DNA from: JALZAI01 sp038207565
GTDB lineage: Bacteria; Actinomycetota; Actinomycetes; Mycobacteriales; Jatrophihabitantaceae
DNA length: 64,000 bases
NCBI GenBank assembly: GCA_038207565.1
Contig: JBBQZQ010000002.1
Coordinates: forward strand, 1-64,000
Reading direction: 5' to 3'
The position numbers and the translations under genes are program-made. Positions 7,860 to 15,902 of the stretch are shown piece after piece; the first letter of the stretch is position 1, and each line of letters opens with the position of its first letter. Below the pieces are notes generated by a model. That model did not search any database, was not told the origin of the DNA, and saw only the letters and a program-made list of their open reading frames with translations.

Positions 7860-9035
7860 ATGCGTTGCAGCCTCAAGTACGGCATCTATGCGGCCGTACT
7901 CGCGGGGGTGGTCGGCGGCACCGCGGGCGCCTTCGCCTTCGACAGCGGTCCCAGTACCAAATCCGTCGCCCTGACAGTCGACGGCAAGACCACCCAGCTC
8001 ACCACGAAGGCCGGCACTGTCGCCGACGTCCTCGAGAGCCAGGGTTACCACGTCCGCTCGCACGACATCGTCGCGCCGGAGACCACGTCGAAGATCAACG
8101 ATCACGACACGATCGTGCTGAAGCGCGGTCGCGAGCTGCAGCTCAACGTCGACGGCACCAAGACCGCGATCTGGACGACGGCGCCGACCGTGGCCGCCGC
8201 GCTCGGCCAGCTGGGCTACCCCGATACCGAGTACGTCTCGGTGTCGCGCTCGAAGCGCCTGCCACTCGGTAGCACGGCCATCGTGCTGCGCTCACCCAAG
8301 CGCGTCACCGTGGTCCACGACCACAAGCGCTCGCAGGTCATGACGACCGAGACTTCTGTCGGCGCGGTGCTGGCACGTCTCGACATCGCCGTCGGCAAGA
8401 TCGACACCGTCTGGCCCGGCCGGGCCCGCGCGATCGTCGAGGGCACCACGATCACGGTCAAGCGCGTCGTGCACAAGAAGGTCAGCAAGCTCACGGCGAT
8501 CGACTACGGCTATGTCCACCACGACGACTCGTCCATGTACGAGGGCAACACCAAGGTCGTCAAGGACGGGCGCGAAGGCGCGGCAAAGACCGTCTACGAC
8601 GTCCTCTACATCGACGGCAAGAAGGTCAGTCGCACCAAGCTCAACCGCACCGTGGTCCGCAAGCCGGTCGACAAGGTCGAGAACGTGGGCACGAAGTCCA
8701 AGCCGGCGCCCGTCAGCACCCCCAGCGAGTCGTCCGGTGGCAGTTCGTCGGGCGGGTCGTCCGGTGGCAGTTCGTCGGGCGGGTCGTCCAGCAGCAGCGG
8801 ACTGAACTGGGACGGCGTCGCCTCCTGCGAGTCCGGCGGCGACTGGAGCATCAACACCGGTAACGGTTACTACGGCGGCCTGCAGTTCGATCTGAGCACC
8901 TGGGCCGCGAACGGCGGGAACGCGTATGCCTCGCGGCCCGACCTGGCCTCGCGTGACCAGCAGATCGCCGTCGCCACGAATCTGTACAACCAAGCCGGAT
9001 CGAGCCCCTGGCCGGTCTGCGGGCAGTACCTCTGA
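7860..9035 (+). CDS. rpfB: Resuscitation-promoting factor (RpfB type)
   Basis: A secreted peptidoglycan-cleaving protein of 391 residues. The N-terminal hydrophobic segment (about 5-28) is an uncleaved anchor or signal. Three DUF348 repeats follow (about 34-74, 90-130 and 145-185), then a G5 domain (about 203-278), a Gly/Ser linker made of GGSSS units (about 288-313), and a C-terminal Rpf/transglycosylase-like domain with catalytic Glu in CESGGDW and a probable disulfide to the Cys of WPVCGQYL. Rpf proteins cleave glycan strands and stimulate regrowth of dormant actinobacteria. The ATG at 7860 is preferred over an adjacent TTG. Position between tatD and rsmA matches rpfB in M. tuberculosis. 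Confidence 0.93.
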   Translation: MRCSLKYGIYAAVLAGVVGGTAGAFAFDSGPSTKSVALTVDGKTTQLTTKAGTVADVLESQGYHVRSHDIVAPETTSKINDHDTIVLKRGRELQLNVDGTKTAIWTTAPTVAAALGQLGYPDTEYVSVSRSKRLPLGSTAIVLRSPKRVTVVHDHKRSQVMTTETSVGAVLARLDIAVGKIDTVWPGRARAIVEGTTITVKRVVHKKVSKLTAIDYGYVHHDDSSMYEGNTKVVKDGREGAAKTVYDVLYIDGKKVSRTKLNRTVVRKPVDKVENVGTKSKPAPVSTPSESSGGSSSGGSSGGSSSGGSSSSSGLNWDGVASCESGGDWSINTGNGYYGGLQFDLSTWAANGGNAYASRPDLASRDQQIAVATNLYNQAGSSPWPVCGQYL

Positions 9036-9045
9036 GCTATCCCGA

Positions 9046-9073
9046 TGACCCGGCGGTCCCTACCGCCGGGTCA
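9046..9073 (+). terminator. Hairpin between the two rpf-like genes
   Basis: TGACCCGGCGGT and ACCGCCGGGTCA form a perfect 12-bp stem around a 4-nt loop, starting ten bases after the stop codon. There is no T-run, as is common in high-GC actinobacteria. It may end transcription or protect the 3' end of the first message. Confidence 0.7.
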
Positions 9074-9151
9074 CCGTCCTGTTCGTAGACCGTGACCAGG
9101 TTCCAGCCGGATCGACCGGTCGGGCACCCCCACCTGAGGAGATATCTCCGC

Positions 9152-10309
9152 GTGCTTCGCACCGTCAAATACGGCGCCATCGCCGCCGTTCTCGCCGGCA
9201 CCGTCGGCGGCATCGCTGCTGCCTGGCCCGATTCGGCCAAGAATGTCACGATCGTCGTCGACGGGCGCCCGAGCGCGCTACGGACCTCCGCACCCGATGT
9301 GTCAGGCGTGCTCGAGCACGCCGGCTACTCGGTCGGCAGCCACGACATCGTCGCCCCGAGCCCTCATTACCCGATCAAGGAGGGCAGCACGATCGTGCTC
9401 AAGCGCGGTCGCGAACTCCACCTGGTGATCGACGGCGAGCGCAGGACAGTGTGGACGACCGCCCCGACGGTGGCCGTTGCCCTCGGTCAGCTCGGTTTCA
9501 CCCCTGCCAACTTCATCTCGGTGTCGCGCTCCACTCGACTGCCGTTGCGACCGACTGACATCACGGTGCGCACCCCGAAGCGCGTAACGGTCGTGCACGA
9601 CGGTGCGCGTAAGAGCCTCACCACGACCGATGACACCGTCGGCCGGCTGCTCGATGACCTCGGCATCACCGTCGGCGCCGACGACCGGCTCTCGCCGCCG
9701 GAACCGACGGCACTGACCGACGGCGTGGCCGTGACCGTCGTGCGGGTCAAGCGGGCCACGGTCACCACGACGAAGTCCATCCCGTTCGACACCAAGAAGG
9801 TCGACGATTCGACCCTGCTGCGCGGGAAGACGAAGCTCGATACCCCTGGCAAGAAGGGGAAGCTGCAGACCACGTACGCCGTCGTCTACATCGACGGCAA
9901 GCTGGCCGGCAAGACCAGGATCGACAGCAAGACGCTGCGCAAGGCCATCACGCAGATCGAGAAGATCGGCACCAAGCAACCTGTCGACTCCAGCGGCGCG
10001 GTTCCGTCGGGTTCGGCCCAGGACATCGCCCGGCAGATGCTTGCCCAGCGCGGCTGGAGCGACCAGTTCGGCTGCCTGCAGACCATGTGGGACCACGAGA
10101 GCGGCTGGCGCACCAACGCCGAGAACCCGAGTAGCGGCGCATACGGCATCCCCCAGGCCCTTCCGGGGTCGAAGATGGCCACCGCCGGCCCCGACTGGCA
10201 AACGAGCGCCAGCACCCAGATCAAGTGGGGTCTGGACTACATCGCCAGCCGCTACGGCGACCCGTGCAGCGCCTGGGCGACCTGGCAGGCGCACGGCGGC
10301 TGGTACTAG
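9152..10309 (+). CDS. DUF348/G5 secreted protein with lytic-transglycosylase-like C-terminus
   Basis: A 385-residue paralogue of the preceding Rpf, with the same hydrophobic N-terminus (LRTVKYGAIAAVLAG), three DUF348 repeats and a G5 domain. In place of the Rpf domain it has a different lysozyme-fold end (about residues 290-385) with catalytic-type HESGW, SSGAYGIPQ and CSAWATWQAHGGWY, resembling aggregation-promoting-factor/SLT-like domains. The GTG at 9152 is chosen because GAGGAG (9136-9141) precedes it by ten bases; an ATG at 9092 would fall close to the upstream hairpin. It is probably a cell-wall lytic enzyme acting with the neighbouring Rpf. Confidence 0.85.
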   Translation: MLRTVKYGAIAAVLAGTVGGIAAAWPDSAKNVTIVVDGRPSALRTSAPDVSGVLEHAGYSVGSHDIVAPSPHYPIKEGSTIVLKRGRELHLVIDGERRTVWTTAPTVAVALGQLGFTPANFISVSRSTRLPLRPTDITVRTPKRVTVVHDGARKSLTTTDDTVGRLLDDLGITVGADDRLSPPEPTALTDGVAVTVVRVKRATVTTTKSIPFDTKKVDDSTLLRGKTKLDTPGKKGKLQTTYAVVYIDGKLAGKTRIDSKTLRKAITQIEKIGTKQPVDSSGAVPSGSAQDIARQMLAQRGWSDQFGCLQTMWDHESGWRTNAENPSSGAYGIPQALPGSKMATAGPDWQTSASTQIKWGLDYIASRYGDPCSAWATWQAHGGWY

Positions 10310-10379
10310 CGCACGCTGCGGTGAGCTGACCTGCGCGGCCACGATCGGCCGGGATCAGCCGGGTCCGCGGCGCGGCGAG

Positions 10380-11129
10380 TCACCGTCCCGGACGTAACCC
10401 CACCATGCCCCCGTCGACGGCCAGGATGGTGCCCGTGGTCGACGCCGACAACGGGCCGGCGAGGTAGGCGATGGCGTGCGCGACCTCGTCCGCGCTGACG
10501 AGCCGGCCCATGGGCTGGCGAGCACGCAGGGCTGCCGCTGCCGCTTCCGGTTCGGGTGCCTGGTCGAGCAGTCGCCCGACCCACGGTGTGTCCGCGGTGC
10601 CCGGGGTGACGGCGTTGACCCGGATCCCTTCCGCGACGTGGTCTGCCGCCATCGCGAGGGTCAGCGACCGCACGGCGCCCTTGCTGGCGGAGTAGAGCGC
10701 CCGCTGCGGGAGACCGACGTCCGCCACCACCGAGCAGGTGTTGACCACCGAGGCATGCGCCGAGCGCCGCAGGAACGGCAACGCAGCGCGGGTGACCCGG
10801 GCGATTCCGACGACGTTGACATCGAGCACGCGCAACCACTCGTTGTCGTCGTTCGCGCTCACATCCCCGACCGCGCCGATGCCCGCGTTGTTGACGACGA
10901 TGTCGATGCCGCCGAGCGCTCGCGCAACAATCTCGATCGCCGTAAGGGTGGCCTCAGGATCCGAGACGTCACAGGGCACGTCGAGCGCGCGGCCCTGCTG
11001 CACGGAGGTGACCGACCGGTCGAGCACCGCGACTGTCGCCCCGCGTTCCAGCAACAAAGAAGCGGTCGCGGCGCCGATCCCGCTCGCACCGCCGGTCACC
11101 ACGGCCACCAGCCCGCCGAAGTCGAACAT
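10380..11129 (-). CDS. SDR-family NAD(P)-dependent oxidoreductase
   Basis: A 249-residue classical short-chain dehydrogenase. The cofactor loop is TGGASGIGAAT (about 13-23), NNAG is near residue 80, the catalytic pair is YSASK (about 145), and PGTADTPW follows. The C-terminal VDGGM is typical. An AAGGGGGG ribosome site lies just before the ATG. It is downstream of a zinc MDR gene on the same strand (24 bp gap) and near a divergent sugar-acid dehydratase, so a sugar or polyol dehydrogenase role is likely. The substrate cannot be read from sequence. Confidence 0.88.
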   Translation of the reverse strand: MFDFGGLVAVVTGGASGIGAATASLLLERGATVAVLDRSVTSVQQGRALDVPCDVSDPEATLTAIEIVARALGGIDIVVNNAGIGAVGDVSANDDNEWLRVLDVNVVGIARVTRAALPFLRRSAHASVVNTCSVVADVGLPQRALYSASKGAVRSLTLAMAADHVAEGIRVNAVTPGTADTPWVGRLLDQAPEPEAAAAALRARQPMGRLVSADEVAHAIAYLAGPLSASTTGTILAVDGGMVGLRPGR

Positions 11130-11153
11130 GTCTTCCCCCCTTTGCTGTTCGGG

Positions 11154-12170
11154 TCATGGGATGCGCGGATCGATGTGAACCTTGGGTCCGGGCCGGGCAG
11201 TGTCGGGTCGCCAGCCGGAGAGCACGTCGCCCACCTCGCCCAACCCTACGGTCGCGGCGACCAGGGGTGCGGGATCGACGGTGCCCGCGGCGTACTGCGC
11301 GATTGCCCCCGCGAGGCCCTGCGAGCCACCCAGGATTCCGACGACGGTGACGTCCTTCAGGGCCAACGTCCGGGTGTCGATCCTGCTGGGACTGCCGGCG
11401 AGTCCGACGTAGACCACCCGCGTGCCCGGCTCGACGAGGTCGAGAGCCAGCGCGGGAAGCGACGGTGCGTTGGAGGCGTCGACGACCGCGTCCCACGCGA
11501 GGTCCGGCAGCTCTGCGACCTGCCACGCGCCGGCGAAACCAAGGGTGCGCGCGAAGTCGAGGCCCCGGCCGGTCACGCCCAGCAGATGCACCTCGGCGTG
11601 CTGCGCCCGCGCGAAGGCCGCGACGAGCAGGCCGATCGCCCCTGTCCCCAGCACGAGCACCCGCCCGCCGGAGCCGACGGCGGCAGCACGCACCGAGCGC
11701 AGTGCGCTGCCGCCGGGTTCGACCATCGCCCCGGCGGCATCCCCGACAGTGTCGGGCAAGGTGAGCAAGGCCGTGGAGGGAACGGCCAACCGTTCGGCCA
11801 GCGCGCCGGACCAGCCGTGGCGGATGCCGATCTCGACCCGATCGAGGCAGACGTGGTGCCGACCCGAGGAACACCGCGCGCACTTCCCGCAACCGATCAT
11901 CGTGTCCCCGGTGACCCGCCGTCCGAGCCAGGCTTCATCGACGCCGGCGCCGATCGCCGAGACCACCCCGCACCATTCGTGCCCGAGCCGCATGGGGAAC
12001 CGCGCATGACCCTGGTGCAGGTAGGCCATCTCGCCGGTCCAGAACTCGACGTCCGTGCCGCAGACCCCGACGCGATGCACGTCGACGACGACCTCACCCT
12101 GACTCGGGTGCGGCGCCGCGACCTCGTACACCTCGCCTCGACCCGGAGCGGTCACGACGAACGCTCTCAC
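11154..12170 (-). CDS. Zinc-dependent alcohol/polyol dehydrogenase (MDR family)
   Basis: A 338-residue medium-chain dehydrogenase. Catalytic zinc ligands are visible in VCGTDVEFW (Cys) and LGHEWCG (His-Glu); the structural zinc lobe is GCGKCARCSSGRHHVC with four cysteines; the NAD(P) fold has LVLGTGAIGLLVA. The set is close to sorbitol/threonine/glucose dehydrogenase relatives. The GTG at 12170 is preferred over a TTG 24 bases upstream, because the family begins near RAFVVTAPG. It is the first gene of a two-gene unit with the SDR and is divergent from an IlvD/Edd dehydratase. Confidence 0.85.
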   Translation of the reverse strand: MRAFVVTAPGRGEVYEVAAPHPSQGEVVVDVHRVGVCGTDVEFWTGEMAYLHQGHARFPMRLGHEWCGVVSAIGAGVDEAWLGRRVTGDTMIGCGKCARCSSGRHHVCLDRVEIGIRHGWSGALAERLAVPSTALLTLPDTVGDAAGAMVEPGGSALRSVRAAAVGSGGRVLVLGTGAIGLLVAAFARAQHAEVHLLGVTGRGLDFARTLGFAGAWQVAELPDLAWDAVVDASNAPSLPALALDLVEPGTRVVYVGLAGSPSRIDTRTLALKDVTVVGILGGSQGLAGAIAQYAAGTVDPAPLVAATVGLGEVGDVLSGWRPDTARPGPKVHIDPRIP

Positions 12171-12225
12171 CGGCGCGCGCCCGGGAGCCGGCAATGTCCA
12201 GCGGCTTCCTGATCCGCGGTAGCGC

Positions 12226-12254
12226 CACTACGCTCCGTCGTGTTCAGCACTACG
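12226..12254. promoter_or_regulatory. CACTACG direct repeats between divergent sugar genes
   Basis: CACTACG occurs at 12226-12232 and 12248-12254, 22 bp apart (two helical turns), between the MDR gene and the dehydratase gene. It is a candidate regulator site only. Confidence 0.25.
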
Positions 12255-12286
12255 AAACCTCGTTCTGACACGTGAAGGGCTGGTCC

Positions 12287-14002
12287 GTGTCCGAGCAGCG
12301 TAGTTCCCAGTGGTACGCAGGCACCGACCGCAACGCCTACATCCACCGCGCCTGGATGCGTCGCGGTCTGCCGACCCACGCCTTCGACGGACGCCCGCAC
12401 GTCGCGATCGCGAACACGGCCTCCGACTTGACCCCCTGCAATGCGCACCTCGACGAGGTCGGCCGCAGTGTGCAGCAGGGCGTGTACGAGGCCGGGGGCA
12501 TCCCGCTCAATCTGCCGGTCGTGTCGCTCGGCGAGACCTTGGTACGACCGACCGCCATGCTGTGGCGCAACATGGCCGCGATGGCGACCGAGGAGATGCT
12601 GCGCGCCAACCCGATCGACGGCGTCGTGCTGCTCGGCGGGTGCGACAAGACCATCCCGGCATTGCTGATGGCCGCGGCGTCGGTCGACCTGCCGGCCGTG
12701 GTGGTGCCCGGCGGGCCGATGCTGACCGGAACCTTCCGCGGGCAGCCCCTCGGATGCGGGACGGACGTGTGGCGGCTCTCGGAGGAAGTCCGTGCCGGGA
12801 CGCTGTCGCAGGAGCAATTCGCCCGCTCCGAGTCCTCAATGATCCGCAGCCGCGGACACTGCAACACGATGGGCACCGCGTCCACGATGGGACTGCTGGC
12901 CGAGGCGCTCGGCATGGTGCTGCCTGGCCTGGCCGGTACGCCTGCCTCGGACAGTCGGCTGCTGGAGGGCGCGCATCTCACCGGACGCCTCGCTGTGGAG
13001 ATGGTCGCGGCCCAGCGCACACCGGCCGCAGTGCTCAGCCGTGGGTCGTTCCTCAATGCGATCGTCGCGCTCGCGGCGATCGGGGGTTCCACCAACGCCG
13101 TGCTCCACCTGCTCGCCATCGCCGGTCGGCTGGGCATCGACCTCACCCCGGACGACTTCGACCGGGTGGGCTCACACGTTCCCCTGCTGGTCGACCTGCA
13201 GCCGGCCGGACGGTTCCTGATGGAGGACCTGTTCCGTGCTGGCGGGCTGGCCGCGGTATTGCGCGAGGTCGCCGATCTGCTCGATCCCAAAGCGCAGACC
13301 GTCACCGGCAAGGCATTGGTCGAGTACCTCGGCGAGGCCGAAATCTGGGACCGCGAGGTGATCCGGATCCGTACCGAACCGGTGCAGCCGCACGCCGGGA
13401 TCGCCGTGCTCTACGGAAACCTCGCGCCCGGCGGTGCAGTGATCAAGCCGTCCGCCGCATCGGAGCACCTGCTGCAACACCGCGGCCGGGCGCTCGTGTT
13501 CGACTCGATCGAGGACATGCACGCGCGCATCGACGACCCCGACCTGGATGTCGACGCGGACTCCGTGCTGGTGCTGCGCGGCTGCGGGCCGAGAGGTTAT
13601 CCGGGCATGCCCGAGGTGGCGAACCTGCCGCTGCCGAAAAAGCTGTTGCAGCAGGGGGTGCGCGACATGGTCCGGATCTGTGACGGCCGGATGAGCGGGA
13701 CGGCCTACGGCACCGTCGTGCTGCACGTCTGCCCGGAAGCCGCGGCCGGGGGTCCGCTCGCGCTCGTCCGCACCGGAGACGTCATCGACCTCGACGTTGC
13801 TGCGCGCCGGCTCGACGTCGAGGTCCCCGCGGACGACTTGGCCCGGCGGACGCCCGACGCCGCCACCGCGGCGGCATTTGCGAACCCTCACCGTGGCTGG
13901 GAGCGGCTGTACGTGCGGACCGTGCAACAGGCCAACACCGGAGCGGATCTCGACTTCCTGATCGGCTCGAGCGGTCACCGGGTCTCCCGCGAATCCCACT
14001 GA
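12287..14002 (+). CDS. IlvD/Edd-family dehydratase, probably sugar-acid dehydratase
   Basis: A 571-residue iron-sulfur dehydratase. Cluster cysteines are in SDLTPCNAH, GGCDKTIPA and RGHCNTMGTAS, and the family signature GGSTNAVLH is present. The C-terminal half has DGRMSGTAYG. The length and the HRAWMRRGL N-terminus are closer to arabinonate/xylonate-type dehydratases than to biosynthetic IlvD. The GTG at 12287 follows AAGGG at 12275-12279; a GTG at 12272 would add five residues. With the divergent SDR and MDR it could form an oxidative sugar route (sugar to lactone or acid to keto-deoxy acid). Biosynthetic dihydroxy-acid dehydratase is the main alternative. Confidence 0.82.
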   Translation: MSEQRSSQWYAGTDRNAYIHRAWMRRGLPTHAFDGRPHVAIANTASDLTPCNAHLDEVGRSVQQGVYEAGGIPLNLPVVSLGETLVRPTAMLWRNMAAMATEEMLRANPIDGVVLLGGCDKTIPALLMAAASVDLPAVVVPGGPMLTGTFRGQPLGCGTDVWRLSEEVRAGTLSQEQFARSESSMIRSRGHCNTMGTASTMGLLAEALGMVLPGLAGTPASDSRLLEGAHLTGRLAVEMVAAQRTPAAVLSRGSFLNAIVALAAIGGSTNAVLHLLAIAGRLGIDLTPDDFDRVGSHVPLLVDLQPAGRFLMEDLFRAGGLAAVLREVADLLDPKAQTVTGKALVEYLGEAEIWDREVIRIRTEPVQPHAGIAVLYGNLAPGGAVIKPSAASEHLLQHRGRALVFDSIEDMHARIDDPDLDVDADSVLVLRGCGPRGYPGMPEVANLPLPKKLLQQGVRDMVRICDGRMSGTAYGTVVLHVCPEAAAGGPLALVRTGDVIDLDVAARRLDVEVPADDLARRTPDAATAAAFANPHRGWERLYVRTVQQANTGADLDFLIGSSGHRVSRESH

Positions 14003-14057
14003 ACGGTCGGCGTAGCGACGTCCGGTCGCAGCGCGTGGTTTGCGGCAGACTCGGGAG

Positions 14058-14900
14058 ATGACCTCGGCGCTGCTCGGCCCGGCTGGGATCCGGGCGTTGG
14101 CGGCGGAGTTCGGCGTTCGCCCGAGGAAGATGTTGGGGCAGAACTTCCTGCACGACGCGAACACGATTCGGCGCATCGTGCGGACAGCCGGGCTGGCGCC
14201 CTCCGACGTCGTGCTCGAAGTAGGCCCAGGGCTCGGGTCGTTGACGCTCGGCCTGCTGGAAGCCGGGCACGCGGTGACGGCGGTGGAGATCGACCCCGTG
14301 CTCGCGTCGGCGCTGCCGGGGACGGTGGCGGCCCGCTTGCCGTCCGCGCGCCTGGACGTCGTCACCGGCGATGCGCTGCGCCTGACCGACCTCCCGGGGC
14401 AGGCGCCCACGGCGTTGGTTGCGAACCTGCCGTACAACATCGCCGTCCCGGTCGTGCTGCACCTGCTGGAGGTCGTCCCGACGCTCTCGCATGCACTCGT
14501 GCTCGTCCAGGCGGAGGTGGCCGATCGCCTGGCAGCGCCCCCAGGGTCGAAGGTCTACGGGGTGCCGTCGGTGAAGGCTGCCTGGTACGCGACCGCGTCA
14601 CGTGCCGGCACGGTGGCCCGGAGCGTGTTCTGGCCGGCGCCCAATGTGGATTCGGGGTTGGTGCGGCTCGTGCGCCGGCCACCGCCGGAAACCTCCGCCA
14701 CGCGCGGGGAGGTCTTCGCGGTGATCGATGCCGCGTTCTCGCAGCGGCGCAAGATGTTGCGTTCGGCACTGGCCGGATGGGCCGGTTCGCCGGCCGCAGC
14801 CGAGTCGGCACTGCGCGCTGCCGGGATCGACCCGGCCCTGCGCGGTGAGATGGTCGACGTGGTGGCTTTCGCCCGGCTGGCGGCGCACCGCCCGTCCTGA
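14058..14900 (+). CDS. rsmA: 16S rRNA (adenine(1518)-N6/adenine(1519)-N6)-dimethyltransferase
   Basis: A 280-residue KsgA/RsmA enzyme that dimethylates two adjacent adenines in helix 45 of 16S rRNA. Signatures are LGQNFLHD (about 32), the SAM loop EVGPGLGSLT (about 55-64), VEIDPVLA, and the catalytic NLPYNIAVP (about 123). The C-terminal domain has SQRRKMLRSAL. The ATG at 14058 has a GGGAG directly in front, closer than ideal. In M. tuberculosis it follows rpfB directly; here the sugar cassette sits between them. ispE, usually next, is displaced to 23068-23988. Confidence 0.94.
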   Translation: MTSALLGPAGIRALAAEFGVRPRKMLGQNFLHDANTIRRIVRTAGLAPSDVVLEVGPGLGSLTLGLLEAGHAVTAVEIDPVLASALPGTVAARLPSARLDVVTGDALRLTDLPGQAPTALVANLPYNIAVPVVLHLLEVVPTLSHALVLVQAEVADRLAAPPGSKVYGVPSVKAAWYATASRAGTVARSVFWPAPNVDSGLVRLVRRPPPETSATRGEVFAVIDAAFSQRRKMLRSALAGWAGSPAAAESALRAAGIDPALRGEMVDVVAFARLAAHRPS

Positions 14901-14921
14901 CGGCCACGCGACCCCGGGCTG

Positions 14922-15902
14922 TCAGCTGCGCCCGGCGAACAGGCTGGTGACCGAGCCGTCCTGGAAGACCTCCTTGATCGCTTTCGCCAGCAGCGGGGCG
15001 ATCGAGAGGACGCTGAGCTTGTCGAAGTGCTGTTCGCTGCGGACGGGCAGCGTGTTGGTGACGATCACCTCGGCGACCCGGCTGTTCTTGAGCCGGTCGA
15101 CCGCGGGCGGGGAGAAGATGCCGTGCGTGGCCGCGACGACCACCTCGGTCGCGCCGCTCTCGAAGAGCAGGTCGGCCGCCTTGGTGATCGAGCCGCCGGT
15201 GTCGATCATGTCGTCGATCAGCAGGCACAGGCGCCCCGCCACGTCGCCGACGACCCGGTTGGCGACGACCTCGTTCGCCCGGTCGATGTTGTGGGTCTTG
15301 TGCACGAAGGCGATGTCCAGACCACCGAGCGAGTCGGCCCACTGCTCGGCGGTGCGCACGCGCCCGGTGTCCGGGGAGACCACGACGATGTCCTGCCCGC
15401 CGTACTTGTGCAGCACGTGCTGAGACAGCAGCGGCAGTGCGAACAGGTGGTCGACCGGCCCGTCGAAGAATCCCTGGATCTGCGCGGTGTGCAGGTCGAC
15501 CGCCATCAGCCGGTCGGCCCCTGCCGTCTTGAACAGGTCGGCCATCAGGCGGGCCGAGATGGGTTCGCGGCCGCGGTGCTTCTTGTCCTGGCGCGCATAC
15601 GGGTAGAACGGAGCGACGACGGTGATCCGCTTGGCGGAGGCCCGCTTCAGCGCGTCCAGCAGGATGAGGGTCTCCATTACCCATTGGTTGATCGGCGTGG
15701 TGAACGACTGGATCACGAACGCGTCCGTGCCACGCACCGAATCGTTGGGACGGATGAACAGTTCGCCGTTCGCGAACTCGTGCCGCGTGGTCTCGGTGAG
15801 CGTGACGCCGATGTGCCCGGCAATCTCGCCGGCCAGCTCGGGAAAGGCTCCGCCGGACAGCAAGACCAGGCTCTTGCGTCCGGCGACCTGCAGGGTCGGC
15901 AT
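14922..15902 (-). CDS. prs: Ribose-phosphate pyrophosphokinase
   Basis: A 326-residue class I PRPP synthetase making PRPP from ribose-5-phosphate and ATP for nucleotide, His and Trp synthesis. Visible are HEFANGELFIRP, the flexible-loop region FYPYARQDKKHRGREP, the pyrophosphate site VVVSPDTGRVRTAE, and the PRPP-binding loop LLIDDMIDTGGSI. The ATG overlaps the stop of glmU by one base (TGATG), so glmU-prs is one transcription unit, as in other actinobacteria. Confidence 0.95.
   Translation of the reverse strand: MPTLQVAGRKSLVLLSGGAFPELAGEIAGHIGVTLTETTRHEFANGELFIRPNDSVRGTDAFVIQSFTTPINQWVMETLILLDALKRASAKRITVVAPFYPYARQDKKHRGREPISARLMADLFKTAGADRLMAVDLHTAQIQGFFDGPVDHLFALPLLSQHVLHKYGGQDIVVVSPDTGRVRTAEQWADSLGGLDIAFVHKTHNIDRANEVVANRVVGDVAGRLCLLIDDMIDTGGSITKAADLLFESGATEVVVAATHGIFSPPAVDRLKNSRVAEVIVTNTLPVRSEQHFDKLSVLSIAPLLAKAIKEVFQDGSVTSLFAGRS

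Noticed and set aside
8739..8793. Repeated GGTGGCAGTTCGTCGGGC-like units as a CRISPR-like array
   Set aside because: The units are in frame and encode the Gly/Ser linker of the Rpf protein; there are no spacers.
12337..13311. Minus-strand frame inside the dehydratase gene
   Set aside because: Ser/Arg/Thr-rich shadow frame; the plus-strand dehydratase motifs and cysteines are clear.
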